From NCBI RefSeq assembly GCF_008329705.1, contig NZ_VTSX01000015.1, positions 1-64,000 on the forward strand: DNA of 64,000 nucleotides. Reading direction: 5' to 3'. Every line of letters starts with the position of its first letter. The first letter of the stretch is position 1. Under the pieces are notes generated by a model. The model saw only the letters and a list, made by a program, of their open reading frames with translations, was not told the origin of the DNA and did no database searches. Positions 15,881-25,178 of this stretch are shown piece by piece. The translations under genes were made by a program, and so were the position numbers. Source of the DNA: Chryseobacterium sp. SN22. GTDB lineage: Bacteria > Bacteroidota > Bacteroidia > Flavobacteriales > Weeksellaceae.

Positions 15881-17575
15881 TTAATTGGCCTCTTCAGCCC
15901 TCATTTCCTTACCTCTGAATTTCATGGTAGAAATATTGCTCAGCAGGTCTCCTTTAAACGACTTTTCGATTTCAAAGAAAGAGAATTTCTCTAAGATTTC
16001 GATATCGCCGATTTCTGCTCTTTTTTTGGTTTTGCCGTTGGATGTTGCCTTGTTAATGATATCCAGTACATCAAGTTTCTTCAGCTGGTCTTTTTTACCA
16101 AGATTGAAGAAGAACCTTACCATATTTTCATTTTTTCTTCTCGGTTTTCCGCCGCGCTCTCTCCTTTCTCCTCTGTCGCTTCTTTCTCCTCTGTCACGGT
16201 CCCTGCCTCTGTCACGGTCTCTTCTGGAACCTCTGTCATCATCTCTGCTGCTCAGTTTCTGTTCCATCAGGTCATGTCGGTCTTTATAATACAGAGCCAG
16301 GTCTTTCAGCTGGAACTGCAGCAATTTATGAGCAAGCTCCTCTTTGGTGAATGCCGATAAATCCGGGATCAGGGAATCATCAAACTCAAAGAAATCTTCA
16401 TGAATTTCGAAAAGGCTTTCGAAAACACCTCCTACCTGAGCTTTGATAATGTCTTCCCCTGTAGGGATCTTTGCTTCATTGATTTCGATTTTGGTAACTG
16501 ATTTGATCTGCTTCAGCTTTCTGCTTTCTTCAGGCTTGATCAGGGAAATTGAAATACCGTCTTTTCCGGCTCTTCCCGTCCTTCCGCTTCGGTGAACGAA
16601 TACTTCAGGATCATCAGGCAATGAATAATGAATTACGTGTGTCAGTGAGTTTACATCCAGTCCTCTCGCTGCAACGTCCGTCGCCACCAGGATATCAATG
16701 TTTTTCAGTCTGAATTTCTTCATGACCGTATCCCGCTGTGCCTGGGAAAGGTCTCCGTGAAGCGCATCTGCTGCATAGCCGTTCTGCATTAAGAAATCGG
16801 CAACTTCCTGGGTTTCCATTCTTGTTCTGCAGAAAATAATGGAGTATTGATTAGGGTTTGAATCGATCAGTCTTTTCAAAGCCTCCTTTTTCTGACGGTA
16901 ACCGGCTACGTAATATTCGTGTCTGATGTTCTTCTTAACTTCATTAATAGAACCCACGGAAATACGGTGAGGTTTGGTCAGGTAATTTTTAGAGATTCTT
17001 TCTACTTCTTTGCTCATCGTAGCAGAGAAAAGGAAAGTCTGTTTTGTTTCAGGCGTTTCGCTGAGGATGGTTTCCAGTTCGTCTTTAAAGCCCATGGAAA
17101 GCATCTCGTCGGCCTCATCCAGTACCAGCCAGTGGATGGCAGAAAAGTCCAATGCTTTTCTGTTGATCAGGTCGATTACCCTACCCGGAGTTCCCACAAT
17201 GATCTGCGGTTTATCCTTCAGGGATCTCATTTGGTCCATAATACTGCTTCCACCATAAACGGCTGTCGTTTTGATGTCTTTCATGTACTTGGAATAGTTT
17301 TTTATGTCTTTAGCAATCTGAAGACATAATTCCCGTGTCGGACAAAGCACCAAGAGCTGGATTTTGCGACTCGTTTCGTCAATCATATCCAAAATCGGAA
17401 GCGAAAATGCTGCTGTTTTGCCTGTCCCCGTCTGCGCAAGTGCGATCAAATCGCGAATATCTGAAAGAATGAAAGGGATCGTCTGTTTTTGGATTTCTGT
17501 CGGGCTTTCGTAGCCCAGTTCGCCAATTGCCTTAAGAATATCAGGACTTAAATTGGTCTCCGTAAATAAATTCAT
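15881..17575 (-). CDS. deaD: DEAD-box RNA helicase, DeaD/CsdA type with DbpA-like RNA-binding domain
   Basis: The 564-residue protein has the full helicase core: GYESPTEIQ, AQTGTGKTAAF, PTRELCLQ, DEADEMLSMGF, SATMS, VATDVAARGLDV and HRSGRTGRAG. A long linker carries an Arg/Asp/Gly-rich stretch (residues about 440-480, repeated DRGRDRDRGE-type units), and the C-terminal 75 residues form a DbpA-like RNA-binding domain (FFNLGKKDQL, IGDIEILEKFSFFEIEK). Such helicases assist ribosome assembly, especially in the cold. It stands alone, with its own promoter (17596-17603) and terminator. Confidence 0.92.
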   Translation of the reverse strand: MNLFTETNLSPDILKAIGELGYESPTEIQKQTIPFILSDIRDLIALAQTGTGKTAAFSLPILDMIDETSRKIQLLVLCPTRELCLQIAKDIKNYSKYMKDIKTTAVYGGSSIMDQMRSLKDKPQIIVGTPGRVIDLINRKALDFSAIHWLVLDEADEMLSMGFKDELETILSETPETKQTFLFSATMSKEVERISKNYLTKPHRISVGSINEVKKNIRHEYYVAGYRQKKEALKRLIDSNPNQYSIIFCRTRMETQEVADFLMQNGYAADALHGDLSQAQRDTVMKKFRLKNIDILVATDVAARGLDVNSLTHVIHYSLPDDPEVFVHRSGRTGRAGKDGISISLIKPEESRKLKQIKSVTKIEINEAKIPTGEDIIKAQVGGVFESLFEIHEDFFEFDDSLIPDLSAFTKEELAHKLLQFQLKDLALYYKDRHDLMEQKLSSRDDDRGSRRDRDRGRDRDRGERSDRGERRERGGKPRRKNENMVRFFFNLGKKDQLKKLDVLDIINKATSNGKTKKRAEIGDIEILEKFSFFEIEKSFKGDLLSNISTMKFRGKEMRAEEAN

Positions 17576-17875
17576 TAAATATTATAAAATTTCTGCAAAG
17601 ATACAATAAATATTGATTTGTTTTTGAATAAAGTTCTAAATATACAAACTTTAATTCAGAATCCTGTAGCGATTTCTTAATTTTTAAAAAATTTACTACA
17701 AAAAAACATACCTCAAGTTAAAAAAATGTTAACCATTATTTTTGTTTGTTAAATTAGATTGATTTTTTTCAGGCTATTGATGAATTTTCAGAAATCACAT
17801 TAAGAATAGTTTTTGTAATTTTGAAAGAACACCGCTGAGCCATCAGCCATCAACACTTAAATAAAACAAAATCAC
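17576..17875. other. Divergent promoter region, no gene
   Basis: The 300 bp between the helicase and the DUF2461 gene are AT-rich. They hold the minus-strand -7 element at 17596-17603. No coding frame of note is visible. A short GAGCCATCAGCCATCAAC sequence at 17836-17853 has direct-repeat character. Confidence 0.5.
17596..17603 (-). promoter_or_regulatory. -7 element of the deaD-like gene
   Basis: On the minus strand the sequence is TATCTTTG, matching TAnnTTTG and followed by CAGAAA, 20 bp before the helicase ATG. I see no convincing -33 element. Confidence 0.55.
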
Positions 17876-18541
17876 ATGCCGTCTACCCTTTCTCCTGAAG
17901 TTTTTGAATTCCTGAAAAACCTTACCCGAAACAACAGCCGCGAATGGTTTACCGAAAACAAACACTGGTATACCGAATCGCAGCAAAACGTCATTTCTTT
18001 CCTGGAGGATCTCATCAGGGAAATGTCCGGATTCGATGAAGAACTGGCAAAAATCGATGCCAAAAAGTCGTTGTTCAGGATTTATCGGGATACAGGGTTC
18101 TCCAAAGATAAAATTCCTTATAAAACCAATTTCGGCGCATCGCTGGGTATGGGAAAAGGAAGCCAGAAAGGCGGGTATTACCTCCATCTGGAGCCCGGAA
18201 AATCCTTTATCGCCGGCGGAATTTATATGCCGGAATCATCCGTCTTAAAGGAACTGAGAAAGGAAATTTCTTTATATGCCGAAGACTTTCTTGCGGTTAT
18301 CAACGACAAAGAATTTAAAAAGTATTTTCCGGAACTGGACCAGGAGGACAAACTGAAAAAGATCCCGCAGGGTTTTGAAAAAGATGACCCGATGGCCGAA
18401 TACCTCAAGCTTAAAAATTTCATCGTGGTGTACGGCCTGAAAGATGAAGAAGTCTTTGCTAAAAATGCCGTGAAAAACCTTACGGGAACCTTTAAACTGA
18501 TGAAGCCGCTGAACGATTTTCTGAATGCACCGCTATTATAG
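17876..18541 (+). CDS. DUF2461 (TIGR02453) family protein
   Basis: The 221-residue protein matches this family along its length: an N-terminal FLKNLTRNNSREWFTENK, then SLFRIYRDTGFSKDKIPYKTN, GGYYLHLEPGKSFIAGGIYMP and the DDPMAEYLKLKNF block. No signal peptide is present and no activity is established. It is a single-gene unit; the following region contains only repeats. Confidence 0.9.
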   Translation: MPSTLSPEVFEFLKNLTRNNSREWFTENKHWYTESQQNVISFLEDLIREMSGFDEELAKIDAKKSLFRIYRDTGFSKDKIPYKTNFGASLGMGKGSQKGGYYLHLEPGKSFIAGGIYMPESSVLKELRKEISLYAEDFLAVINDKEFKKYFPELDQEDKLKKIPQGFEKDDPMAEYLKLKNFIVVYGLKDEEVFAKNAVKNLTGTFKLMKPLNDFLNAPLL

Positions 18542-18542
18542 G

Positions 18543-18579
18543 GGTGAATAGTAAATTTTGCTTTGGCAATGAATGGTGG
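18543..18579 (-). repeat. Dispersed intergenic repeat A, inverted copy
   Basis: Read on the minus strand it is CCACCATTCATTGCCAAAGC followed by AAAATTTACTATTCACC, the same family as 2483-2517 and 2850-2892. It begins two bases after the DUF2461 stop codon. Confidence 0.65.
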
Positions 18580-18968
18580 ATTTATTTTACACGCGGTATT
18601 GGAAAACGCGAATACACAATAAGGTTTTTGAAGACTTCATTTTATAAATCACAAGAGCTCTATCTCTGATGTAATTGAGGGCCGCTTATTTCGGAAAAAC
18701 ATAAAATTTTAAAAGCATAATCAGTGTTGTGGAAATTTGACATCGTTAATTCCTTGCGCCTCGTATTCATTGCTTTTGTCGTAAATACTTGCGACTTCGC
18801 GTTTTCCAACCCAATTAAAAGTATAAAGCAACTGCCATATATTTCAGGCTTCAACCTGAATACACGTAACAAGCGACAAGACTATGTCGTTTTTTTAAAT
18901 ACAGATTAAACACTGATTATCAACCATTTATATTTCACTATTTTTAACAGTAATTTAACATTTTTGCT
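18580..18968. other. Gene-free region with a 14-bp inverted repeat
   Basis: About 390 bp before the FkbM gene contain overlapping short frames on both strands without recognisable products or start signals. A perfect inverted repeat, TTGGAAAACGCGAA (18599-18612) and TTCGCGTTTTCCAA (18796-18809), brackets about 180 bp. The region may be a degenerate mobile or repeat element. Confidence 0.45.
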
Positions 18969-18976
18969 TATATTTG
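18969..18976 (+). promoter_or_regulatory. -7 element of the FkbM/flippase operon
   Basis: TATATTTG followed by CG fits the Bacteroidetes consensus and lies 22 bp before the ATG of the FkbM gene. Confidence 0.6.
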
Positions 18977-18998
18977 CGGATTAGTCAAAAATCCTGCC

Positions 18999-19793
18999 AT
19001 GTCCCTGTACCAGAAAATCGCCGAAAAGCTGCAATATATCAGCCCGAATTTTTACAAAGAACGGTATTTTAAAAGCTTACATCATCTGACGAAAGAGAAT
19101 TTTTCTGCCCGCAATGTAGAGCCGGAACTGGTATGGATCAAGGATTTTTTACCTAAAAATGCAGTGATTCTGGATATCGGGGCAAACGTCGGGACTTTTC
19201 TTTACCAGCTGGAAAAAAAACTGAACCATGAATCGATCTATGCTTTCGAGCCCAACAAAAAACTATACCGCCGCCTGAAAAGGCTGTTCCCTTCTATGAG
19301 GGTGCTTCCGCTGGCGCTTTCCGATGAAAACACTACCGCCGAATTTAAAGTGCCTGTGATCAACGGAAAAACGGTGGCATCGAGAGGAACGCTCAACACC
19401 GGGTATAAGGAAAAAGGAGAAGAGAAAAGCTATACTGAAAAGGTAAAAGTGATCAAACTGGATGACTGGGCTGCCATCGAACATTTCAACAGACTGGACT
19501 TCATTAAAATCGATGTTGAAGGCAATGAAATGAAAACGCTTCTCGGAGCCAAACAAGTCATCCGCCGGTATGCACCGACGCTGATGGTGGAAATGGAGCA
19601 AAGGCATCATGAAACGCCGATCTGGAAAGAGATTTCCGAGGTGGAGTCCTGGGGTTACGACGCCCACTATTTAAACAGGCATCATTTTGAGCTTGAAAAA
19701 CTGACAGAGGAAATCCTTCTGAAAAACACAGTCGATGAAAAAAATAAAACGGAATACATCAACAATATTATTTTTATTCCCAAAAGCCAATAA
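18999..19793 (+). CDS. FkbM-family SAM methyltransferase
   Basis: The 264-residue protein has SAM motif I in VILDIGANVGTFLYQLE and the FkbM-specific LDFIKIDVEGNEMKTLLGA with EME(Q) following, where the DxEG segment is diagnostic. FkbM enzymes O-methylate hydroxyl groups of natural products and glycans. Its stop codon lies 3 bp before the flippase gene, so methylation of the glycan handled by that flippase is the natural inference. The actual acceptor is unknown. Confidence 0.88.
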   Translation: MSLYQKIAEKLQYISPNFYKERYFKSLHHLTKENFSARNVEPELVWIKDFLPKNAVILDIGANVGTFLYQLEKKLNHESIYAFEPNKKLYRRLKRLFPSMRVLPLALSDENTTAEFKVPVINGKTVASRGTLNTGYKEKGEEKSYTEKVKVIKLDDWAAIEHFNRLDFIKIDVEGNEMKTLLGAKQVIRRYAPTLMVEMEQRHHETPIWKEISEVESWGYDAHYLNRHHFELEKLTEEILLKNTVDEKNKTEYINNIIFIPKSQ

Positions 19794-19796
19794 AAG

Positions 19797-21275
19797 ATGA
19801 GTGTAGTAGCGAGACAGGGATTTAAATATTCTATTATTGGCTATATCGGTTTTCTGCTGGGCACAGTCTCGGCCATTTTTATTTTTCCGAACGATTTTGA
19901 GTTTTACGGCAAGCTGCGGTACAGCATGCAAACGGCGGAGATGCTGGTACCTTTTGTCGTATTCGGAATTTCGTATGCGAACGTGAAGTTTTTCCACAGC
20001 GTACAGAAAGACGGGAAAAACCAGAACATGCTGTCGTTGTCCCTGCTTACGGTAGTCATCAATTTCCTGGTCTTCTGCGGGATCTTCTTTATCCTCCCCC
20101 ACTTTTATCCGAAGTTCCTGAAAACACAGGCCTGGAACATCAAAGAAATTATCCTGCCGCTGATTCTGGTGTTATCTCTCTGCGCAGTTTTTAATAAGTA
20201 TACTTCCAACTATAAACGGATTGTTGTCTCGAATATTTTCGATAATCTTTTTCCTAAAATAGCCAACCTGGGGGCATTCTGCCTGTTTTTTTATTTTGCG
20301 ATGTCGCAGCAGGTGGCCCTGTCCTTTTTCTTCGGAATCTTTACCCTGATGCTTTTCGGGTATATTTATTACACCAATAAACTGGAAAAGATCAATCTGG
20401 ATTTTAATACGGATTATTTTAAGAAAGACAGCTTCTGGAAGGAATTTGCCAACTACAGTTTTTTCGGCTTTTTAGGGACTTTCGGGAATTACCTGGCGAT
20501 CAACAGTTTTATGATCGGCGAATATATGGGAATGGAAGAAAACGGGATCTACTCTACCCTGTACGCCCTGATTTCCCTGATTTCCATTCCGCAGCTGGGA
20601 CTTTTTAATATTTCTGCTCCGATTATCAGCCAGTATCTTGCGGATGGCGATATGGAAGGGCTGGACCGGTTCCATAAAAAAACGTCGCTCTCTCTGTATT
20701 TCCTGGGTGCTGTTCTGTTTTCCTGTATTATGGTCGGATTCCCTTACCTCACGCACTTTATGCCGAAAAACGGGATGATGCTCCGCGAGTATGAACCGGT
20801 GGTCTGGATCTGGGGATCTGCAGTTTTGATTGATCTGGCAACAGGATTTAACGGAAATATTATTTCCCTTTCCAAATACTACAAATTCAATATCCTGGTG
20901 ATGCTCCTGCTGGCAGGGCTTACCATTGCACTGAATTTCTATTTCCTGAAAAATACAGACCTGAAACTGATCGGGATCGCCCTTTCAACGGCTATTTCCC
21001 TGACCACCTATAACGTGGTGAAAATCGTATTTAATTACTTCATGTTTAAAGTATCGCCTTTAACGATCGAAATGATTTTCGTTTCCATTATCTGTACCCT
21101 GGCAATTACGGTAGCGATTGTGCTGCCGAATTTCAGCAATAATTTTATCAACCTGATTTACAAGCCGGCAGTCGTTCTTTTACTGATTTTTATCGGGAAT
21201 TATTTCACGAAAATATTTCCGGTTGAAAATTACCTGAATAAAAATTTTATTAAAAGTATTTTTAAGTTTAAATAA
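19797..21275 (+). CDS. Wzx-like polysaccharide flippase (MOP superfamily)
   Basis: The 492-residue protein has about 12-14 membrane helices and belongs to the polysaccharide-synthesis branch of the MOP exporters. The N-terminal GFKYSIIGYIGFLLGTVSAI is typical of the flavobacterial group (lipopolysaccharide/oligosaccharide flippases), and a long middle loop around residues 195-215 precedes helix 7. It probably flips an undecaprenyl-linked glycan to the periplasm. It is co-transcribed with the FkbM gene; the two convergent glycosyltransferase genes that follow probably serve the same pathway. Confidence 0.85.
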   Translation: MSVVARQGFKYSIIGYIGFLLGTVSAIFIFPNDFEFYGKLRYSMQTAEMLVPFVVFGISYANVKFFHSVQKDGKNQNMLSLSLLTVVINFLVFCGIFFILPHFYPKFLKTQAWNIKEIILPLILVLSLCAVFNKYTSNYKRIVVSNIFDNLFPKIANLGAFCLFFYFAMSQQVALSFFFGIFTLMLFGYIYYTNKLEKINLDFNTDYFKKDSFWKEFANYSFFGFLGTFGNYLAINSFMIGEYMGMEENGIYSTLYALISLISIPQLGLFNISAPIISQYLADGDMEGLDRFHKKTSLSLYFLGAVLFSCIMVGFPYLTHFMPKNGMMLREYEPVVWIWGSAVLIDLATGFNGNIISLSKYYKFNILVMLLLAGLTIALNFYFLKNTDLKLIGIALSTAISLTTYNVVKIVFNYFMFKVSPLTIEMIFVSIICTLAITVAIVLPNFSNNFINLIYKPAVVLLLIFIGNYFTKIFPVENYLNKNFIKSIFKFK

Positions 21276-21285
21276 CAAAGGGTTA

Positions 21286-21349
21286 AGCCGGATGTTGAAA
21301 GTTTATCTTGTCAACATCACTTTCAGAGGTATTAAATCAATGAAAGTCT
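21286..21349 (+). repeat. Divergent copy of dispersed repeat B
   Basis: AAGCCGGATGTTGAAAG followed by TTTATCTTGTCAACATCACT and AGAGGTATTAAATCA resembles the second half of the repeat at 42782-42870 (AGCCGGAAGC, CTCTTGTCGATATTACT, AAAGGCATCAGTTAAATCA). It lies between convergent genes. Confidence 0.45.
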
Positions 21350-21352
21350 ATA

Positions 21353-22402
21353 TCAGATACAATTAATGAATTCATTTAAAAGCTTTTCAAGTTTTTGCTG
21401 AATAACATGTTTGCTGTAATCTTTATGAAAATCAATTGAGGTACGTTTAAGCATCTCAAACTGGCTGATGATCTCTTTCTGTTCAGTGACAATAAAATCA
21501 AGCTTTGCTGGATAGTTTTCAGGAAACACCGCCCATTTTCCGAATTTAATGGCATCACCCAGGTTACCCGTCATTTTAGTTATGCCGTAGATTTCCCGCA
21601 AGCTGAAAAATTCCGTCTCCTGCTGAATCGGGCACCAGAGAACATCCGCTTTCTGCATCCATTCATCAAAAACCGGGGAAGAAACTCTTTCTGAAAAATA
21701 TTTCAGCATTATATTTTTCGGTATATTCCGAGACAATTCTTTAAGCTGCTCCAGTTCTCTGTCTTTTGCCTTACCCAGAAAAATAAAGGCCATTGGTTCT
21801 TCTGTTTTCAAATTTTTAATACCCCTGAAAACATGACCGTAATCTCTTCGTTGTTGAGAAACACCTCCGGGAATAACGATGGTGAGAACTTTGTTTTCCG
21901 GTTTGTCTGCCTGCCTGGTATAAAAAAGTGGTAGGAACCTGAATTGTTCAGAGCTTAATCCGTCATCCAACACCAACAAGTGTTTCGCCTTGCGGTATAC
22001 ATCCGGAGATCTCAACAAGCCCTCTTTTCCCAAAAGTTTCAGCCGGTAGATCCTGTCTCTTTTAAAAATGCTTTTTATCAGATTTATTTGGGAAGCTTTC
22101 GTAAAATTCATGTTATGGACGATTACTGCAGTATTATATTTTGCTGCAATAATATCGAATGTATTGAAATACCGATGAACAGTTCCGATGATGATAAGGT
22201 CATAATTTTTGTTCTTCAGCTGATCCAGGATTATCGAACTGTCTGATAAAAAGACCTGTTCACTGTGATCAGCAATCTGGCTCTTAATTTTTTCTGAAAA
22301 ATAGTAATCTATTGAAAAAGACGGCAGCCCTTCCATGATTTCCATGAAGGCCTGTGCTATTTCCGCATGGGTGTCTATTTCGATGTAGGCTATTTTTTTC
22401 AC
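21353..22402 (-). CDS. Glycosyltransferase-like protein, GT-B fold (probable)
   Basis: The 349-residue protein has two Rossmann-like halves: YDLIIIGTVHRYF, with an HNMNF segment in the N-half, and TIVIPGGVSQQRRDY followed by FIFLGKAKDRELEQL in the C-half, with SPVFDEWMQKADVLWCPIQ near the nucleotide-binding end. This suggests a GT4-like glycosyltransferase although the usual E-x7-E is not clear. The start codon is GTG at 22402. It lies in tandem with the GT2 gene upstream and with the flippase opposite, so a part in surface glycan assembly is likely. Confidence 0.7.
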   Translation of the reverse strand: MKKIAYIEIDTHAEIAQAFMEIMEGLPSFSIDYYFSEKIKSQIADHSEQVFLSDSSIILDQLKNKNYDLIIIGTVHRYFNTFDIIAAKYNTAVIVHNMNFTKASQINLIKSIFKRDRIYRLKLLGKEGLLRSPDVYRKAKHLLVLDDGLSSEQFRFLPLFYTRQADKPENKVLTIVIPGGVSQQRRDYGHVFRGIKNLKTEEPMAFIFLGKAKDRELEQLKELSRNIPKNIMLKYFSERVSSPVFDEWMQKADVLWCPIQQETEFFSLREIYGITKMTGNLGDAIKFGKWAVFPENYPAKLDFIVTEQKEIISQFEMLKRTSIDFHKDYSKHVIQQKLEKLLNEFINCI

Positions 22403-22465
22403 AGTCGGTGAGATAAGTTTTGGCTAAAGCCGGTTTTGATTTCTTATTTTGGGATGGAGGGGCTT

Positions 22466-22487
22466 CCTTCGACAAGCTCAGGATCAC
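22466..22487. repeat. REP-like element (CTTCGACAAGCTCAGG type)
   Basis: CCTTCGACAAGCTCAGGATC lies in the 107-bp gap between two glycosyltransferase genes. I recognise this 16-20-mer as a motif that recurs, often in pairs, between genes of many environmental bacteria. Only one copy is visible here. Confidence 0.5.
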
Positions 22488-22509
22488 ATTGCCCGTTCTT
22501 ATTGTTTTT

Positions 22510-23364
22510 TTACATTTTAAGCCATTTTTTCTTCAGCATATTCCAGCGCTGGCTGTTGATAATGATCTGTTCTTCTTTTGAAACTTTCAATTCCAGTTTT
22601 TTGGAACGGCAGCTTTCATAAGATTTTATAATATCCATTAAAAAGTTAGCCGATCTGCTTTTCATCGCTTCTTTTGATGCGGCAATGTAGGCCAGAAAAC
22701 GGTTCAGTCCTAAAAAGTAAAAATACCTGCCGTAATAATCCGCCGGCCGTATCGTATAATCCGATCCTTTTACTTTGATCAGCCTGACATGCAGCTCCGG
22801 CAACACCACTTCTTTCCAGCCCAGGTTTTCCAGTAAAATGGCATCGATATTATCCCAGCCCAATGTTTCACGGATCCCCTTCATCTGGATGAAACAGTCT
22901 TTCCGGTAAGCTTTCACGGGGCCCCGGACATGGTGCTTGTTGGAATTGCCTTCATACACCCATTGCCCACCCTTTTCCACATACAATAAGCCACCTATCA
23001 ATCCGTATTCTGGATTTGTCTGAAAGGCATCTTTAAGAGTTTCCAGATAATTTTCAGGCAAAATAATATCAGCATCAAATTTACAGATGATATCAAACGC
23101 TTGCATATCCTGAGTCTGTAGTCCGTTCTTAAAAGCATTGACCACTTTTGAGCCGGGCTGGTGAGCCGATTTTTCAAGATGAACGGCAGTGAACCTGGAA
23201 TCCGTATCCGTATATTTTCTGATAACTTCCGGCGTACCGTCCGCAGAACCGTCGTTGACAATTACGATTTTGAAATCCGTATGGCTCTGGTGCAGTAAGG
23301 CATCAAGAGTAAACGGAAGGTTGTTTTCCTCGTTATGGGCAGGAATAATGATTAAAAATTTCAA
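22510..23364 (-). CDS. Family 2 glycosyltransferase
   Basis: The 284-residue protein has the GT-A N-terminus FLIIIPAHNEENNLPFTLDA, IVNDGSADGT and the DxD site in ICKFDADIILPENYL. A second half with RKDCFIQMKGIRE and GWDNIDAILLE contains the acceptor side. There is no long hydrophobic tail, so it acts at the inner face of the membrane on a lipid-linked acceptor. The start is a TTG codon at 23364. It is upstream of the GT-B gene on the same strand. Confidence 0.88.
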   Translation of the reverse strand: MKFLIIIPAHNEENNLPFTLDALLHQSHTDFKIVIVNDGSADGTPEVIRKYTDTDSRFTAVHLEKSAHQPGSKVVNAFKNGLQTQDMQAFDIICKFDADIILPENYLETLKDAFQTNPEYGLIGGLLYVEKGGQWVYEGNSNKHHVRGPVKAYRKDCFIQMKGIRETLGWDNIDAILLENLGWKEVVLPELHVRLIKVKGSDYTIRPADYYGRYFYFLGLNRFLAYIAASKEAMKSRSANFLMDIIKSYESCRSKKLELKVSKEEQIIINSQRWNMLKKKWLKM

Positions 23365-23675
23365 GAAAAAATATTTTAAATGAATATGTTTTTACAACAT
23401 TGTCTAAACTGATTTAATTTAACCAAAAGGAAATAAAAGACTTTAACACTGAAATAATTTGGATATCATGATGCTAAAAAATCCGGAAATGTTTTTTTTA
23501 ACCTTTGATTTTTTTCTTTCAGTAACTTCTGACCATCTGGGCTTACGATTAGCAGCACTATTATCTTTTGTCTCTTTTGCGGTTGATAAATAAAGATTAA
23601 GCAGACGAAGTATAATAAGTAATCAATGATCCAGATCTAAAAAATATCTTTATCAGTGATCACTTATTATTTATA
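23365..23675. other. Gene-free spacer
   Basis: The 311 bp between the aspartase stop and the GT2 start are AT-rich. An imperfect inverted repeat (ATAATAAGTAATCA at about 23610 and TGATCACTTATTAT at about 23657) near the aspartase end may act as its terminator. Nothing else is recognisable. Confidence 0.4.
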
Positions 23676-25076
23676 TTACTTGTTGTGTGGTTTCAGCATG
23701 TTTTTAGGATCCAGGATTTCATCCAGCTTTTCCTGGGAGAGAATTCCTTTTTCCAATACCAGATTATAAACACTCTTTCCCGTTTCCAGGGCCTCTTTTG
23801 CGATGGCGGTAGAATATTTGTAGCCGATGTAAGGATTCAGGGCCGTTACGATCCCGATGCTGTGTTTTACCATATTCAGGCAGATTTCTTTATTGGCCGT
23901 GATGCCGACAATACATTTTTCCCGAAGCGTATCCAATGCATTGCCCAGGAAATGAATATTTTCCATGATTGCATGGGAAAGCACCGGTTCCATCACATTC
24001 AACTGCAATTGTCCGGCCTCCGCTGCAAACGTTACCGTAAGATCGTTTCCGAACACTTTAAAGCAAACCTGGTTAACAACTTCCGGAATTACAGGATTTA
24101 CCTTCCCCGGCATGATGGATGATCCCGGCTGCATCGGCGGAAGATTGATCTCCGAAAGTCCCGCTCTCGGTCCCGACGCCAATAATCTCAAATCGTTGCA
24201 GATCTTTGATAATTTTACCGCCAGACGTTTCATGGCTGATGAATAAATGACATACGATCCTGTATCCGGCGTTGCTTCTACCAGATCCGGTGCGGAAACT
24301 ACCGGAAAGCCTGTAATCTCGGCTAAATTTTTTGCACAAAGCACGGCATATCCTACCGGAGCGTTAATTCCCGTCCCGATTGCCGTAGCACCCATATTGA
24401 CTTCTACGAAAAGACCGGCATTGTTATTTAATTTGGAAATATCTTCTTCAAGGGTAGCGGCAAATGCTTCAAACTCCTGGCCTAAAGTCATCGGAACGGC
24501 ATCCTGAAGCTGCGTCCTTCCCATTTTGATGACATCCTGAAACTCCCGGCCTTTTGCACGGAAAGCTTCTACGATTTTTTCCAGCTTTTCTACCAGCCTA
24601 TTGTTCATCTGCAGCAATCCCATTTTAATGGCTGTCGGATAAGCATCGTTGGTCGATTGGGAAAGGTTGACGTGGTCATTCGGCGAGCAGAATTCATACT
24701 GCCCTTTGTTTTTGCCCAGTTTTTCAAGTACCCGGTTGGCTATTACCTCATTGGCATTCATATTCACCGAAGTTCCTGCGCCTCCCTGGATCATATCCAC
24801 GGGAAACTGATCATGCAGTTCGCCTTTAATCAACTCATCACAGACTTCCGCCATGGTAAAATATAGATTTTCATCCAGCAGCCCCAGTTCGTAATTGGTT
24901 TTCGCTGCAGCTTTCTTCACGAAAGCCAGTCCCCGGATAAACTCAGGGTATGATGATAAAAGCTGTCCTGAAATTTTAAAATTATCGATCGCCCGTTGCG
25001 TCTGTACTCCATAATAAGCATTTACCGGGACATTCAGTTCGCCCAATAAATCACTCTCTTTTCTAAAATTTTCCAT
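23676..25076 (-). CDS. aspA: Aspartate ammonia-lyase (aspartase)
   Basis: The 466-residue enzyme of the fumarase/aspartase superfamily converts L-aspartate to fumarate and ammonia. The superfamily signature GSSIMPGKVNP is intact and its Ser is the catalytic base. GRTQLQDAVPMTLGQEF, SPNDHVNLSQSTND and GINAPVGYA mark the active-site regions. The N-terminal RKESDLLGELNVPVNAYYGVQTQRA favours aspartase over fumarase C (which has a similar length). It is monocistronic, and no regulatory site was recognised. Confidence 0.9.
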   Translation of the reverse strand: MENFRKESDLLGELNVPVNAYYGVQTQRAIDNFKISGQLLSSYPEFIRGLAFVKKAAAKTNYELGLLDENLYFTMAEVCDELIKGELHDQFPVDMIQGGAGTSVNMNANEVIANRVLEKLGKNKGQYEFCSPNDHVNLSQSTNDAYPTAIKMGLLQMNNRLVEKLEKIVEAFRAKGREFQDVIKMGRTQLQDAVPMTLGQEFEAFAATLEEDISKLNNNAGLFVEVNMGATAIGTGINAPVGYAVLCAKNLAEITGFPVVSAPDLVEATPDTGSYVIYSSAMKRLAVKLSKICNDLRLLASGPRAGLSEINLPPMQPGSSIMPGKVNPVIPEVVNQVCFKVFGNDLTVTFAAEAGQLQLNVMEPVLSHAIMENIHFLGNALDTLREKCIVGITANKEICLNMVKHSIGIVTALNPYIGYKYSTAIAKEALETGKSVYNLVLEKGILSQEKLDEILDPKNMLKPHNK

Positions 25077-25178
25077 AATTTATTAATTAATATAATAACA
25101 GTATCAGTTTAACAATAAAAAAGAAATTAAGAGATTGTTACACTGATCCATTGTTATATTTTTAAATTGTTGCATTTT

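Noticed and set aside
16140..16260. Tandem repeat resembling a CRISPR or satellite
   Set aside because: The periodicity comes from DRGRDRDRGE-type codons in the helicase linker. There are no spacers and no array.
15881..16289. Ser/Leu-rich plus-strand frame opposite the deaD-like gene
   Set aside because: It is the mirror of the Arg/Asp/Gly-rich linker of the helicase, and the helicase frame is certain.
18660..18909. Overlapping 60-70-codon frames on both strands before the FkbM gene
   Set aside because: They are complementary shadows of one low-information stretch with repeats, and neither has a credible start or product.
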